Below are positions 1-6,042 of a stretch of 6,973 bases of DNA, piece by piece. Where the stretch lies: contig JAUXBV010000180.1 of the NCBI GenBank assembly GCA_030619215.1, forward strand, positions 1 through 6,973, in the 5' to 3' direction. The notes under the pieces were generated by a model. That model saw only the letters and a list, made by a program, of their open reading frames with translations. It had not been told where the DNA came from and ran no database searches. Both the position numbers and the translations under genes were made by a program. The stretch comes from Fibrobacterota bacterium (lineage in GTDB: Bacteria > Fibrobacterota > Chitinivibrionia > Chitinivibrionales > JANQEN01). The number at the start of each line of letters is the position of its first letter. Within the stretch, counting starts at the first letter, position 1.

Positions 1-1799
1 CCATTCTCCGGCAAATTGTAAATCCTGAGAATATTCTGCATTGATCCGGTCTTTGTAATAATGAAACTGAATTTACCCTTGGAAAAAATTGTGTTGGGAT
101 GTATTGCAGTAGAGGATTTGAATGGTACTGCAATTCTTATTGTATCCAGTGGTAGTTTCGAATTTTCGTTGTTTCTGAAAGTTGCGGCAATAGTATCCGC
201 TTTATAATGCTGCAGCGTACCATCGCCTATGGTAGGGCTAATATTATCTATTACAACTCTGGGAAATGTACCACTAAAAGTATAGTCCCCACTCTTTAAA
301 AGTTTATAGGTCTCTTTATCCTGTGTAGTGCCCCCAGTATTAGTAACCTCGATATCAACATTTGTATAATCATATTCAGCATCGCCAGGATCATAAATAA
401 ACCTGACCTCAAGAGTATCCATACTTTCATATATCGTATCTACAGGATTCCCATTGTAATAAAATCCAAGCTCTCTTTCCCAGCAATTTAATTCGAATTC
501 ATGTGGATAATGATCAGGGATATTAGCGCTATCCTGAATAGCAATATTAAATTCACCGCTAAGAGTAGAGTCTAATGGAATGCTAATAGTATCACCTTGA
601 GGCGTGATAGAATCATATGCTCCAGTATAATTTGTCCTATATACAAATGGAGTTGAAACACCTACAAGAGGAAAATGGTTATTAAATGTAAAAGCCCCAG
701 TAACAGAATCCCAATTGCTTACCTTTATAATACCATTAATTGTAAAATCTGCAGGTCGAAAGTAAACCCAATGAGGGTGTGGAACAGTAATGATGGAAGA
801 TAGAATATACATTGTTAATTGTAATAAATCTTGTTGGTTAATATTTATTTTCCATATATTACTACCAGGATTAGTAGTTGAATAGCCATTACCTTGGATA
901 TTATTAGTCATATCAATAAGGCTTTGAGGAGAGGAGGTAGTATCGTGTGTAAAAAACAGTGTAAAAGTTGTAGGAACGCTGTCGCCTTGAACAAAATCTT
1001 GAGGATTAGTATGGGGACCATTAGCAACGTCTGCCTCACCGTCTGAGAAAAAGAATATAAGATGTCTGTATTTATGTATTTGAGAAGATTTAAATGCATG
1101 TTTTGCTGCATCAAAAGCTGCGTTTATATTTCTTGATAGTCCATTATATTCATAATTTGAGGGTTTATATTTTAAATTTACATATTGATAATCATCCGGA
1201 CACCCTGGAGGTTTTAGCGGGTCATCACGTGCAAGAACCGTATCTATCTCTAGTAATTCTTGAAGGATCTGCCATCCCATTTTACCATCGGGAGCATACG
1301 AAGAATCAAGCTTGAAAAAAGGCATATATGCCCCCACATCATATTCTGGACTCTGTACAAAACAGGGATTATCAGCAGGGTCAAAATAGAGGTGCTCTCT
1401 GAAAACTGCCAAACCAACTTCTGCACTTGGCAAATACTTCTTCAAAGTATCAATAATATCATGAACCGCAATGAACCTTTCACCCCATTGATCCATCGGA
1501 TAGTCAGGCTGCGCAGGGCCATAATCATAACACATGCTACCCGAGTGGTCTATTAATAAGATTATCGTTGGCATTGGTGGTGGTGGAAATATAAGATGGT
1601 CAAATGGTTCAACTATAATTATTTCAGAAAGTGCAACACCCTTTTCAGAAATCGTAATCGTGGAATCTTTTAATTCTCCAATATCACCTTTATAAAACAA
1701 TTTTCCTACTTCTGATGCATGCAAAAAGGTTATGAAAGAGCAAAGAATCAATGCAAACTGAAAATTTATTAGTCTTTCTTTTATATGATGATAAATCAT
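1..1799 (-). CDS. Secreted von Willebrand factor A-domain protein, C-terminus outside window
   Basis: The reading frame is open without a stop from an ATG at 1799 to the left edge, giving 599 codons, so the protein is cut off at its C-terminus. A GGGAG ribosome site lies 11 bases before the ATG. Residues 1-28 look like a Sec signal peptide: basic K7 and R9, a hydrophobic stretch at 11-26, and likely cleavage after LHA28. A PPPP run at 72-75 leads into a VWA domain at about 77-337. It carries the metal-binding MIDAS motif DHSGS (84-88), a candidate third-loop residue S222 and the SDG loop (D253). VWA domains bind ligands through a divalent metal. From about 340 the sequence is beta-rich with Asp/Thr/Tyr-rich segments such as FIYDPGD and no catalytic motif that I recognise. 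The last residues (ILRIYNLPENG) resemble the start of a C-terminal sorting domain of the type IX kind, but this is a guess. The likely role is extracellular adhesion or matrix binding. It diverges from the gene at 2010. Confidence 0.88.
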   Translation of the reverse strand, partial: MIYHHIKERLINFQFALILCSFITFLHASEVGKLFYKGDIGELKDSTITISEKGVALSEIIIVEPFDHLIFPPPPMPTIILLIDHSGSMCYDYGPAQPDYPMDQWGERFIAVHDIIDTLKKYLPSAEVGLAVFREHLYFDPADNPCFVQSPEYDVGAYMPFFKLDSSYAPDGKMGWQILQELLEIDTVLARDDPLKPPGCPDDYQYVNLKYKPSNYEYNGLSRNINAAFDAAKHAFKSSQIHKYRHLIFFFSDGEADVANGPHTNPQDFVQGDSVPTTFTLFFTHDTTSSPQSLIDMTNNIQGNGYSTTNPGSNIWKININQQDLLQLTMYILSSIITVPHPHWVYFRPADFTINGIIKVSNWDSVTGAFTFNNHFPLVGVSTPFVYRTNYTGAYDSITPQGDTISIPLDSTLSGEFNIAIQDSANIPDHYPHEFELNCWERELGFYYNGNPVDTIYESMDTLEVRFIYDPGDAEYDYTNVDIEVTNTGGTTQDKETYKLLKSGDYTFSGTFPRVVIDNISPTIGDGTLQHYKADTIAATFRNNENSKLPLDTIRIAVPFKSSTAIHPNTIFSKGKFSFIITKTGSMQNILRIYNLPEN

Positions 1800-2009
1800 C
1801 TGTGAAAATACTCCCTGATTATTCTGAAGTTAAACACTATTGATTTCCTATAATACTATAAAGTCAACTATATATAGAGTCGAAATATTAACCACTCTGG
1901 TTCATATTTTTCTATTTATTTCTTTTTTTTTACTTAGACATTATCAACTATTTCCATTTTCAAATACTAAATGTAATTTTAACAGTATAAAACTAAAACC
2001 GGGATTAAC

Positions 2010-2207
2010 ATGGATCAGAAAGATAAAGAAAAGCAGGAACAGAAAAAATTCTTAGGCATATATTTCAAATGCTGTAATGTTTACGGCCGAATATACAAAA
2101 ACAAAGCTGGCAATGCCTATGAGGGTGTGTGTCCGGGCTGCGGGAGACCTGCCGTTGTCTCAATAGGCGAACATGGAACCAGTTCACGATTTTTCGTTGC
2201 GGAATAA
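2010..2207 (+). CDS. Small cysteine-cluster (putative zinc-ribbon) protein, 65 aa
   Basis: This is a short cytoplasmic protein with no signal peptide or membrane segment. After a charged, Lys/Gln-rich N-terminus (1-13) comes a compact core from FLGIYFKCCNVYGRIY to the C-terminus. It contains C21-C22 and C41-x-x-C44 (CPGCG), an arrangement that could bind one zinc ion, and it ends in an RFF motif. The core resembles a family of small uncharacterised proteins found in several bacterial phyla. I recognise the pattern but know no assigned function. The ATG is preceded by GGGA with about 5 bases of spacing, which supports this start. The gene appears monocistronic: 211 bases separate it from the next plus-strand gene, and the gene to its left is divergent. 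A structural or nucleic-acid-binding role is possible but unproven. Confidence 0.8.
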   Translation: MDQKDKEKQEQKKFLGIYFKCCNVYGRIYKNKAGNAYEGVCPGCGRPAVVSIGEHGTSSRFFVAE

Positions 2208-2270
2208 GTTTAAAATCTTAATCATAAAATATTGATATTCTTTGAAAGATTTCATACTACCATAGTTAAA

Positions 2271-2307
2271 CCAATCCGTGTATCCATAAATCCGGTTTAT
2301 CCAGGTC
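2271..2307. repeat. Possible intergenic repeat-like segment built on ATCC words
   Basis: The stretch contains ATCC four times at short intervals: AATCCGTG, TATCCATA, AATCCGGT and TTATCCAGG. It lies between two small genes and is richer in GC than its surroundings. Phrases of this type occur as dispersed noncoding repeats in some bacterial genomes. With a single copy in the window the assignment is only a suspicion. It may instead be ordinary untranslated sequence downstream of the gene ending at 2207. Confidence 0.2.
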
Positions 2308-2343
2308 AGGTAACTATAAATTTATCAATATCTTGCATTATTT

Positions 2344-2371
2344 TTGACAAAAACATATCTTCTCGTGTAAT
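2344..2371 (+). promoter_or_regulatory. Candidate sigma-70-type promoter for the small membrane-protein gene
   Basis: A perfect TTGACA at 2344-2349 is followed after 16 bases by TGTAAT (2366-2371), a five-of-six match to the -10 consensus. Transcription would begin near 2378 and leave a leader of about 40 bases before the ATG at 2419. It is the best promoter-like pair seen upstream of any gene in this window. The low GC of the region makes chance matches fairly easy. Confidence 0.45.
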
Positions 2372-2418
2372 GACATTATTTAATTTAATGGTAGTTTAGC
2401 GGAAAAAATAATGGTATT

Positions 2419-2619
2419 ATGGAAATAGTAAAAATATTGTGGATTATTAAATTTTTCTTTTTTACCCTTGTACTGTTTTTTATTTGGAGCAAAATAAACG
2501 TTATTTCCAATAAAATAAAAACCATTACTTCCAGCATTGAAGATATTAAAAAACTTGAGTCTGAAGACTCAGAAGCTGTTGAAACTGTGGAAGAAACTGT
2601 GGAAAATGAAAGTGGCTAA
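2419..2619 (+). CDS. Small single-pass membrane protein with isoleucine-zipper segment, 66 aa
   Basis: I do not recognise a family. The N-terminal third (about 6-24) is a hydrophobic segment rich in Phe, Ile and Trp, flanked by lysines, consistent with one membrane helix or an uncleaved signal anchor. Residues 26-43 place isoleucine at 26, 29, 33, 36, 40 and 43, an unbroken 3-4 heptad pattern typical of a short coiled coil, so the protein probably oligomerises. The C-terminus (46-66) is very acidic, with repeated E-x-V-E-x-T words. The layout is membrane anchor, zipper, acidic tail. The start is the first in-frame ATG, but its ribosome site is poor: the GGAAAA at 2401 is 13-15 bases away and is better spaced for an out-of-frame five-codon ORF at 2411-2428. 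A TTGACA/TGTAAT promoter lies upstream. It could partner another membrane protein such as the one at 3009-3710, but only proximity suggests this. Confidence 0.65.
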   Translation: MEIVKILWIIKFFFFTLVLFFIWSKINVISNKIKTITSSIEDIKKLESEDSEAVETVEETVENESG

Positions 2620-3008
2620 TTATATTTAGCATACTCACGCATTTTCTACATTTATATATATGCTCTTTGAAATTCTGTTTAGCGGATGAAGCACATGCTG
2701 ATAGAGCTCATAACAAATAAATGTTTTCGTCCCTGATAGTCTGGGTATCAGAGGAAGAAAGTTCAATCAACCTGTTTCATATTTGAAACAGCAAAAGAAG
2801 AGCTGATCAGCTATAATAATTTTAACAATCTATTCAGATGAGGGTAGATCATAGAAAATATTCAGCAAAAATATAGAGCAACTCTCTATCTCACCGGCAA
2901 ACATTTCAATTTCACACCCATGCAGCCGGTTCCCAGCAGATGATAGTTGGAAACGCCCTCATTGTTCAATTAACTTATCACAGTCATCTTTTTTGGAGAA
3001 CATTTATT
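2620..3008. other. Gene-free stretch with several inverted repeats, probable control region or leader
   Basis: No credible coding frame was found in these 389 bases. The segment holds four dyads: CTGATA/TATCAG (2733-2738 and 2746-2751), CTGTTTCA/TGAAACAG (2772-2779 and 2784-2791), the perfect palindrome AGCTGATCAGCT (2801-2812), and ATAGAG/CTCTAT (2873-2878 and 2884-2889). It ends with the GGAG ribosome site (2995-2998) of the following gene. The likeliest reading is promoter plus 5' leader of the gene at 3009. A small RNA gene is an alternative that I cannot exclude. Confidence 0.4.
2772..2817 (+). promoter_or_regulatory. Operator-like dyads beside a TATAAT -10 box
   Basis: TATAAT at 2812-2817 is a perfect -10 hexamer but has no good -35 at 16-18 bases. 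Instead, an 8-bp inverted repeat with a 4-base gap (CTGTTTCA-TATT-TGAAACAG, 2772-2791) covers the expected -35 region. A perfect 12-bp palindrome (2801-2812) abuts the -10 box. This arrangement would suit a promoter controlled by dimeric regulators, starting near 2824 and leaving about 185 bases of leader before the gene at 3009. The regulator is unknown. Confidence 0.35.
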
Positions 3009-3710
3009 ATGGATTTAGCACCAATAGTATCAACAGCATTAGGTATTGTTTTTATCCTTCAAATCATTATCATTATCCAGGTTAGTTCATTAATGCGACG
3101 TGTAAAAAGCGGTAAACCTGATTTTCCTACTTCAAAGCCCTTTATAAAAGATCGTAGCATAAAAGGCGGCATGAAAAAAGGTAAAGAATATAAAAAAGCT
3201 AAAAGACCGCAGGAAACCAAAATACAGTCTCCGGTTTCTTCTGTTGAAAAATCATTAAGGGATATTAACCTTCGCCTGAAGAATGCTGAACGTGACCAGG
3301 AAAAAGCGCGGAAGAAATTGAGTGTACCTGAGTCAAAGGGCCCGAGGAAAAAACCGTTTAGAGAAGGACCAAGAAAACCAATTCAAAGACGTGAAGGTGG
3401 AAGTAAAAAGCCAAATATTCGAGAGAAGACTTCCTTCAAACCCCGCCAGGAAAGAGCGCCGGATACTTTTCAATCACCTCCCCCCGTTAAAAAAGAGGCT
3501 CCTCAAGATCTAATAATACAAACCCCAGCTCCAGTTTCACAAAGTGAAATTTCACCAGAGCAAGGCTTTGGCCGGGGCAGTAAAATAACGGTTAAAAGGC
3601 GCAACCTTGAAAACGGTAAAACTGAAGAAAAAATCCCTGATGGACAACCTAGTGCGGTAGATGTAATCGAAACTGAAACAGAACAGAATATTAGTTTCGG
3701 TCGCAGGTAA
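3009..3710 (+). CDS. Single-pass membrane protein with long, very basic, probably disordered tail, 233 aa
   Basis: I do not recognise a family. The ATG at 3009 is preferred over the in-frame ATG at 2940 because GGAG (2995-2998) is correctly spaced before it and because the membrane segment then starts the protein. Residues 6-28 form one strongly hydrophobic helix ending in RR (30-31), so the tail should face the cytoplasm. The tail is rich in Lys, Arg and Pro. It includes a predicted charged helix at about 76-105 (VEKSLRDINLRLKNAERDQE) and a long stretch (about 107-180) of KKP, RRE and PRK words that looks disordered. The end regains character, with GFGRGSKITVKRR (186-198) and ISFGRR at the extreme C-terminus. 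These look like two related short binding motifs. It might tether a nucleic acid or an acidic protein to the membrane, but this is inferred from charge alone. The gene has its own possible promoter (2812) and terminator (3747). Confidence 0.72.
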   Translation: MDLAPIVSTALGIVFILQIIIIIQVSSLMRRVKSGKPDFPTSKPFIKDRSIKGGMKKGKEYKKAKRPQETKIQSPVSSVEKSLRDINLRLKNAERDQEKARKKLSVPESKGPRKKPFREGPRKPIQRREGGSKKPNIREKTSFKPRQERAPDTFQSPPPVKKEAPQDLIIQTPAPVSQSEISPEQGFGRGSKITVKRRNLENGKTEEKIPDGQPSAVDVIETETEQNISFGRR

Positions 3711-3746
3711 AAAATAAAAACCATTTACAAGTATTAGTACAATATC

Positions 3747-3776
3747 AGCCGGGAGGTTTTTCTTCCGGCTTTTTTT
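3747..3776 (+). terminator. Intrinsic terminator after the basic membrane-protein gene
   Basis: A 9-bp stem (AGCCGGGAG/CTTCCGGCT, with one G-T pair) closes a 6-base loop and is followed directly by seven T residues on the plus strand. It lies 37 bases after the stop codon at 3710. It also sits downstream of the convergent gene that stops at 3841, but no T-run follows the stem on the minus strand, so it is probably one-directional. Confidence 0.88.
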
Positions 3777-3840
3777 ATAAGGTTATAACGCTGAAAATGC
3801 GCCTGCCTCATTTGTGCAATTAACAGCCATATACACCGGG

Positions 3841-5259
3841 CTAGTTGCTTTTGCAGCACCGAAAACCGATTTGCGGTTTGGCAGCGCCCTTCATACCAGG
3901 TGAAATGTCCTGGCATTTTGAGGTAGGGCCGCCCATGATCATAGTTCTGCCGCGTGAATCGGTTACCCATTCAAAAAGGTTTCCTACCATATCGTATACA
4001 TTTAATTTCCCCACACATTTTATGCGTGATCCGGAGGGTTCAACCAGTTTTACCCCCTCTGTATTGCAATTATGCTCTTTCATCTGTACTCCGTAAGGAT
4101 ATGGATACCCTTCGAGGCCACTACAGGCCCATTGCCACTCCTGAATAGTGCACAGGCGCTTACCATTTTTTTTACACAAGTTCCGGGCACCGGTATAAGG
4201 AATATTTCTATACGGAACAACGCCTTTTTTATTCGGGTATTCATATTTGTCAATACACACCTTGATTAAGGGACGCCCCGCTTTACCGGGTGGTATGTCA
4301 ATAAGAATCATATCTCCGGGACAGGAAAGGCTTTTCCTATATGCTTTAATCACATCTTCGTAAGGAACTGGAGTATGCCTGTAAACCCGAAGTACATGAT
4401 CCCGCCTTATCATTTTAATTGCCCCTGTTGGTATTGTAAGTGTGATTCCCTTTAAATCATCCTTTCTAATTTTTCCAACTACCTGTAAAGGTGGAGCGTG
4501 TATGCCATGCTCATCGGTTTCCGGATTGAGCACAAACACAGTATCAAGCGGGCCTTCCTGGGTTTTCGATTTTTCAGTTTCTGCTTCCACACTTGAAATT
4601 TTCATTATAATATCACGGGTGATGGGAATAACCGATCCTCCAACATCAATTCTTACTGTTTCTTTATCAATGCCGCTTACCGTTCCTTTAAAAACAGTGC
4701 CACTTTTAATACGGATCTGAATTTTTCCAACAGCACCTTTACGATACAGCAATTCATCAAAGGAGAATATTTCAGGTCCGGCAGGTTTACCTGTTTGGGG
4801 AGTTATTTTTGAAATCTGTGCTATAATATCACGGGAGATGGGAATAATCGAACCGCCAACATCAATTTTTACCGCTTCTGTGTCAATGCTGCTCACCGTT
4901 CCTTTGAAAACTCTACCGCTTTTAACGCGGATCTGAATTTTCCCCACAGCGCTTTTGCGGCGTAGCAATTCATCGTAGGAAAATTCTCCGGCGCCAGGTG
5001 CAGACCTTTTTTTGAAAGTACTTATCAATTTATATTTAAGTATCAGCTCTTTTTTAAAGGTATAGTACTCACCTTTGCATGCAATAATCAGAGAAGTTTC
5101 GCTCTTTTCCTCAACAATACCCTCAAGGATATCACCGGTAGTAAGCTCCATATAATAGGTGCCGCCAACCTGAATATCCTTAAGAGATTCTATTGCATGG
5201 GTTTCAGCATACAGGAAAATAACCAATGCTATTACGAAACAATTTTTTACCTGTGACAT
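3841..5259 (-). CDS. Secreted repeat protein with C-terminal degenerate FGE-sulfatase domain, 472 aa
   Basis: The ATG at 5259 follows an AGGGG ribosome site by about 11 bases. Residues 1-22 form a Sec signal peptide (cleavage likely after ETHA), so the protein is exported. Residues 30-300 hold four related small beta units of the SH3/LSm-like type (about 30-82, 104-150, 176-222 and 260-300), each with a G-x-x-F-x-G-T-V-like strand pair. Two of them are near-identical neighbours. Residues about 313-472 match the formylglycine-generating-enzyme (FGE-sulfatase, SUMF1) fold: IDKYEYP (336-342), GKRLCTIQEWQWAC (366-379), DMVGNLFEW (423-431), GG (443-444) and GFRC (465-468). True FGE needs two active-site cysteines five residues apart just after the GG motif. 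Only C449 is found there, so oxidase activity is unlikely. Ten cysteines in this domain suggest disulfides. The fold may serve for binding. Function and partner are unknown. Confidence 0.85.
   Translation of the reverse strand: MSQVKNCFVIALVIFLYAETHAIESLKDIQVGGTYYMELTTGDILEGIVEEKSETSLIIACKGEYYTFKKELILKYKLISTFKKRSAPGAGEFSYDELLRRKSAVGKIQIRVKSGRVFKGTVSSIDTEAVKIDVGGSIIPISRDIIAQISKITPQTGKPAGPEIFSFDELLYRKGAVGKIQIRIKSGTVFKGTVSGIDKETVRIDVGGSVIPITRDIIMKISSVEAETEKSKTQEGPLDTVFVLNPETDEHGIHAPPLQVVGKIRKDDLKGITLTIPTGAIKMIRRDHVLRVYRHTPVPYEDVIKAYRKSLSCPGDMILIDIPPGKAGRPLIKVCIDKYEYPNKKGVVPYRNIPYTGARNLCKKNGKRLCTIQEWQWACSGLEGYPYPYGVQMKEHNCNTEGVKLVEPSGSRIKCVGKLNVYDMVGNLFEWVTDSRGRTMIMGGPTSKCQDISPGMKGAAKPQIGFRCCKSN
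4594..4983 (-). repeat. Tandem in-frame duplication (216-base period) inside the FGE-domain gene
   Basis: Residues 93-150 (4810-4983) and 165-222 (4594-4767) are two copies of the same module, offset by exactly 72 codons. Both contain F-S-[YF]-D-E-L-L, VGKIQIR-KSG-VFKGTVS-ID and IDVGGS-IPI-RDII. The copies are also similar at DNA level (for example around GCAATTCATC on the plus strand), so the duplication is more recent than the divergence of the flanking units. The duplication adds a beta module without breaking the frame. Confidence 0.85.
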
Positions 5260-5335
5260 AGTTTGTAATACCCCTTAATAAAGATGTATAGAATTTATTG
5301 GTCAGGTTTTATATATGATATAGTGAAAAATATGT

Positions 5336-5350
5336 ATTACCATGGGTAAT
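5336..5350. promoter_or_regulatory. Inverted repeat upstream of the FGE-domain gene, possible operator
   Basis: ATTACC and GGTAAT form a 6-bp dyad around a 3-base centre. It lies about 77 bases before the ATG at 5259 and about 46 bases past the hicA stop. Its position fits an operator for the minus-strand gene. A convincing promoter could not be picked out in the very AT-rich sequence between it and the gene. Confidence 0.25.
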
Positions 5351-5395
5351 TTAATTACATCGGTATGTGTTGGTTCAATGTATGTCTTTAAAAAA

Positions 5396-5635
5396 TTAAA
5401 GAGTCTCAATGATTTTGTTTTTATTCACACCCTTATGATTTGCGACAGCTCGAAGTATGGAATTAATAGTTCCTATTCGCAAAGACTTATGGCTTGGTAT
5501 TGACATTCGCTGGTGAGAAGGTGATTCAGTTTCAAGAATGACGTGGCTTCCAACTTGATGTATCTGCCGATATCCCCATGATTTGCAAAGTGCTTTGACA
5601 AGTGAATCGCCACTGATATCACGCGGTATTTTCAT
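5396..5635 (-). CDS. hicA: HicA-family toxin (mRNA interferase), 79 aa
   Basis: HicA toxins are small RNA-binding-fold proteins that cleave mRNA in the cytoplasm and are held inactive by HicB. This protein has the family layout: an N-terminal P-x-x-x-S-G-D-x-L-x-K-A-L helix (4-16), a G-Y strand (21-22), the hallmark G29-S30-H31 with the presumed catalytic histidine followed by a VIL strand, a H-x-x-M-x-I-P-x-H-K segment (41-49), and a final helix with L-R-A-V. At 79 residues its length is usual for the family and no key residue is missing, so it is probably functional. Its ATG overlaps the end of hicB by four bases (ATGA), which implies translational coupling from one mRNA. Antitoxin comes first, the reverse of the hicAB order of the founding systems but common in other bacteria. 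Confidence 0.9.
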   Translation of the reverse strand: MKIPRDISGDSLVKALCKSWGYRQIHQVGSHVILETESPSHQRMSIPSHKSLRIGTINSILRAVANHKGVNKNKIIETL

Positions 5636-5847
5636 GCAGCAGACAACACCTCGTCGCGAACAAAATGAAGGCGAATCGTTAAAGGCTCCTTACCGTCAAA
5701 ATAGTACGCTGATACGGCTTCACGTACATTTTTACGCAATTCTTCCCATGTGTCCGCCTGAGTAAAAATGTTCTCCGTAAGACATTCAGCTACATATCCG
5801 CCGTCTTGCTCTTGCGTAACTTCAAATATTAATTCATCTGTATTCAT
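5632..5847 (-). CDS. hicB: HicB-family antitoxin, short form, 71 aa
   Basis: HicB binds and neutralises HicA and usually represses the operon. The protein shows the family core: a strand, then Q-D-G-G-Y-V-A-E-C (about 14-22), FTQADTWEELRKNVREAV, and a final strand with I-R-L-H-F-V-R-D-E-V-L. It is the short type consisting only of the partial RNase-H-like fold. No helix-turn-helix or ribbon-helix-helix domain follows, so any DNA binding must come from elsewhere. I chose the ATG at 5847, which gives the typical short N-terminus. A TTG at 5862 would add five residues, and neither start has a good ribosome site. The gene shares four bases with hicA downstream. An AT-only palindrome lies 14 bases upstream of the chosen start. 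Confidence 0.88.
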   Translation of the reverse strand: MNTDELIFEVTQEQDGGYVAECLTENIFTQADTWEELRKNVREAVSAYYFDGKEPLTIRLHFVRDEVLSAA

Positions 5848-5860
5848 ATCTATAAGATAC

Positions 5861-5875
5861 AATTATTTAATAATT
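5861..5875. promoter_or_regulatory. AT-only palindrome just upstream of hicB, possible autoregulatory site
   Basis: AATTATT and AATAATT form perfect 7-bp arms around a single T. The dyad sits immediately before the hicB start, where toxin-antitoxin operators are usually found. Two points argue against it: the sequence has no G or C, so chance symmetry is easy, and this HicB lacks an obvious DNA-binding domain. Confidence 0.25.
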
Positions 5876-5999
5876 TTCACCAATGATTTTTAATTGAAAG
5901 ACATATCTCATAATACTATAAATTAAAAAAAACAATCCCGTATCATAAATCAATCCCATGTTATTTTAAATCTTCCTATAATATTATCGTTTATGGAAA

Positions 6000-6029
6000 T
6001 TGTATTTACCGGTTAAACTAAAGTATATT
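6000..6029 (+). promoter_or_regulatory. Candidate promoter for the tRNASec-selA unit
   Basis: TTGTAT (6000-6005) and TATATT (6024-6029) are separated by 18 bases. Initiation would fall near 6036, a few bases before the tRNA, as is usual for tRNA genes. The -35 box matches the consensus only in its first three bases. A second TATAAT at 5977-5982 is further away and lacks a -35. Confidence 0.35.
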
Positions 6030-6042
6030 TTTCTAACTTTGA

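Noticed and set aside
1094..1556. Two overlapping plus-strand ORFs (73 and 98 codons)
   Set aside because: They lie opposite the VWA domain, whose minus-strand frame is open throughout and carries clear motifs.
2686..2736. 16-codon ORF as a leader peptide
   Set aside because: The AGCGG directly touches the ATG, leaving no ribosome spacing, and the peptide has no run of regulatory codons.
2940..3008. Upstream ATG that would add 23 residues to the basic membrane protein
   Set aside because: It has no ribosome site, while ATG 3009 has GGAG at proper spacing and puts the membrane helix at the N-terminus.
3734..3970. 78-codon minus-strand ORF at the end of the FGE-domain gene
   Set aside because: It is in another frame of the same strand, overlaps the conserved end of the FGE domain, and has no ribosome site or recognisable motif.
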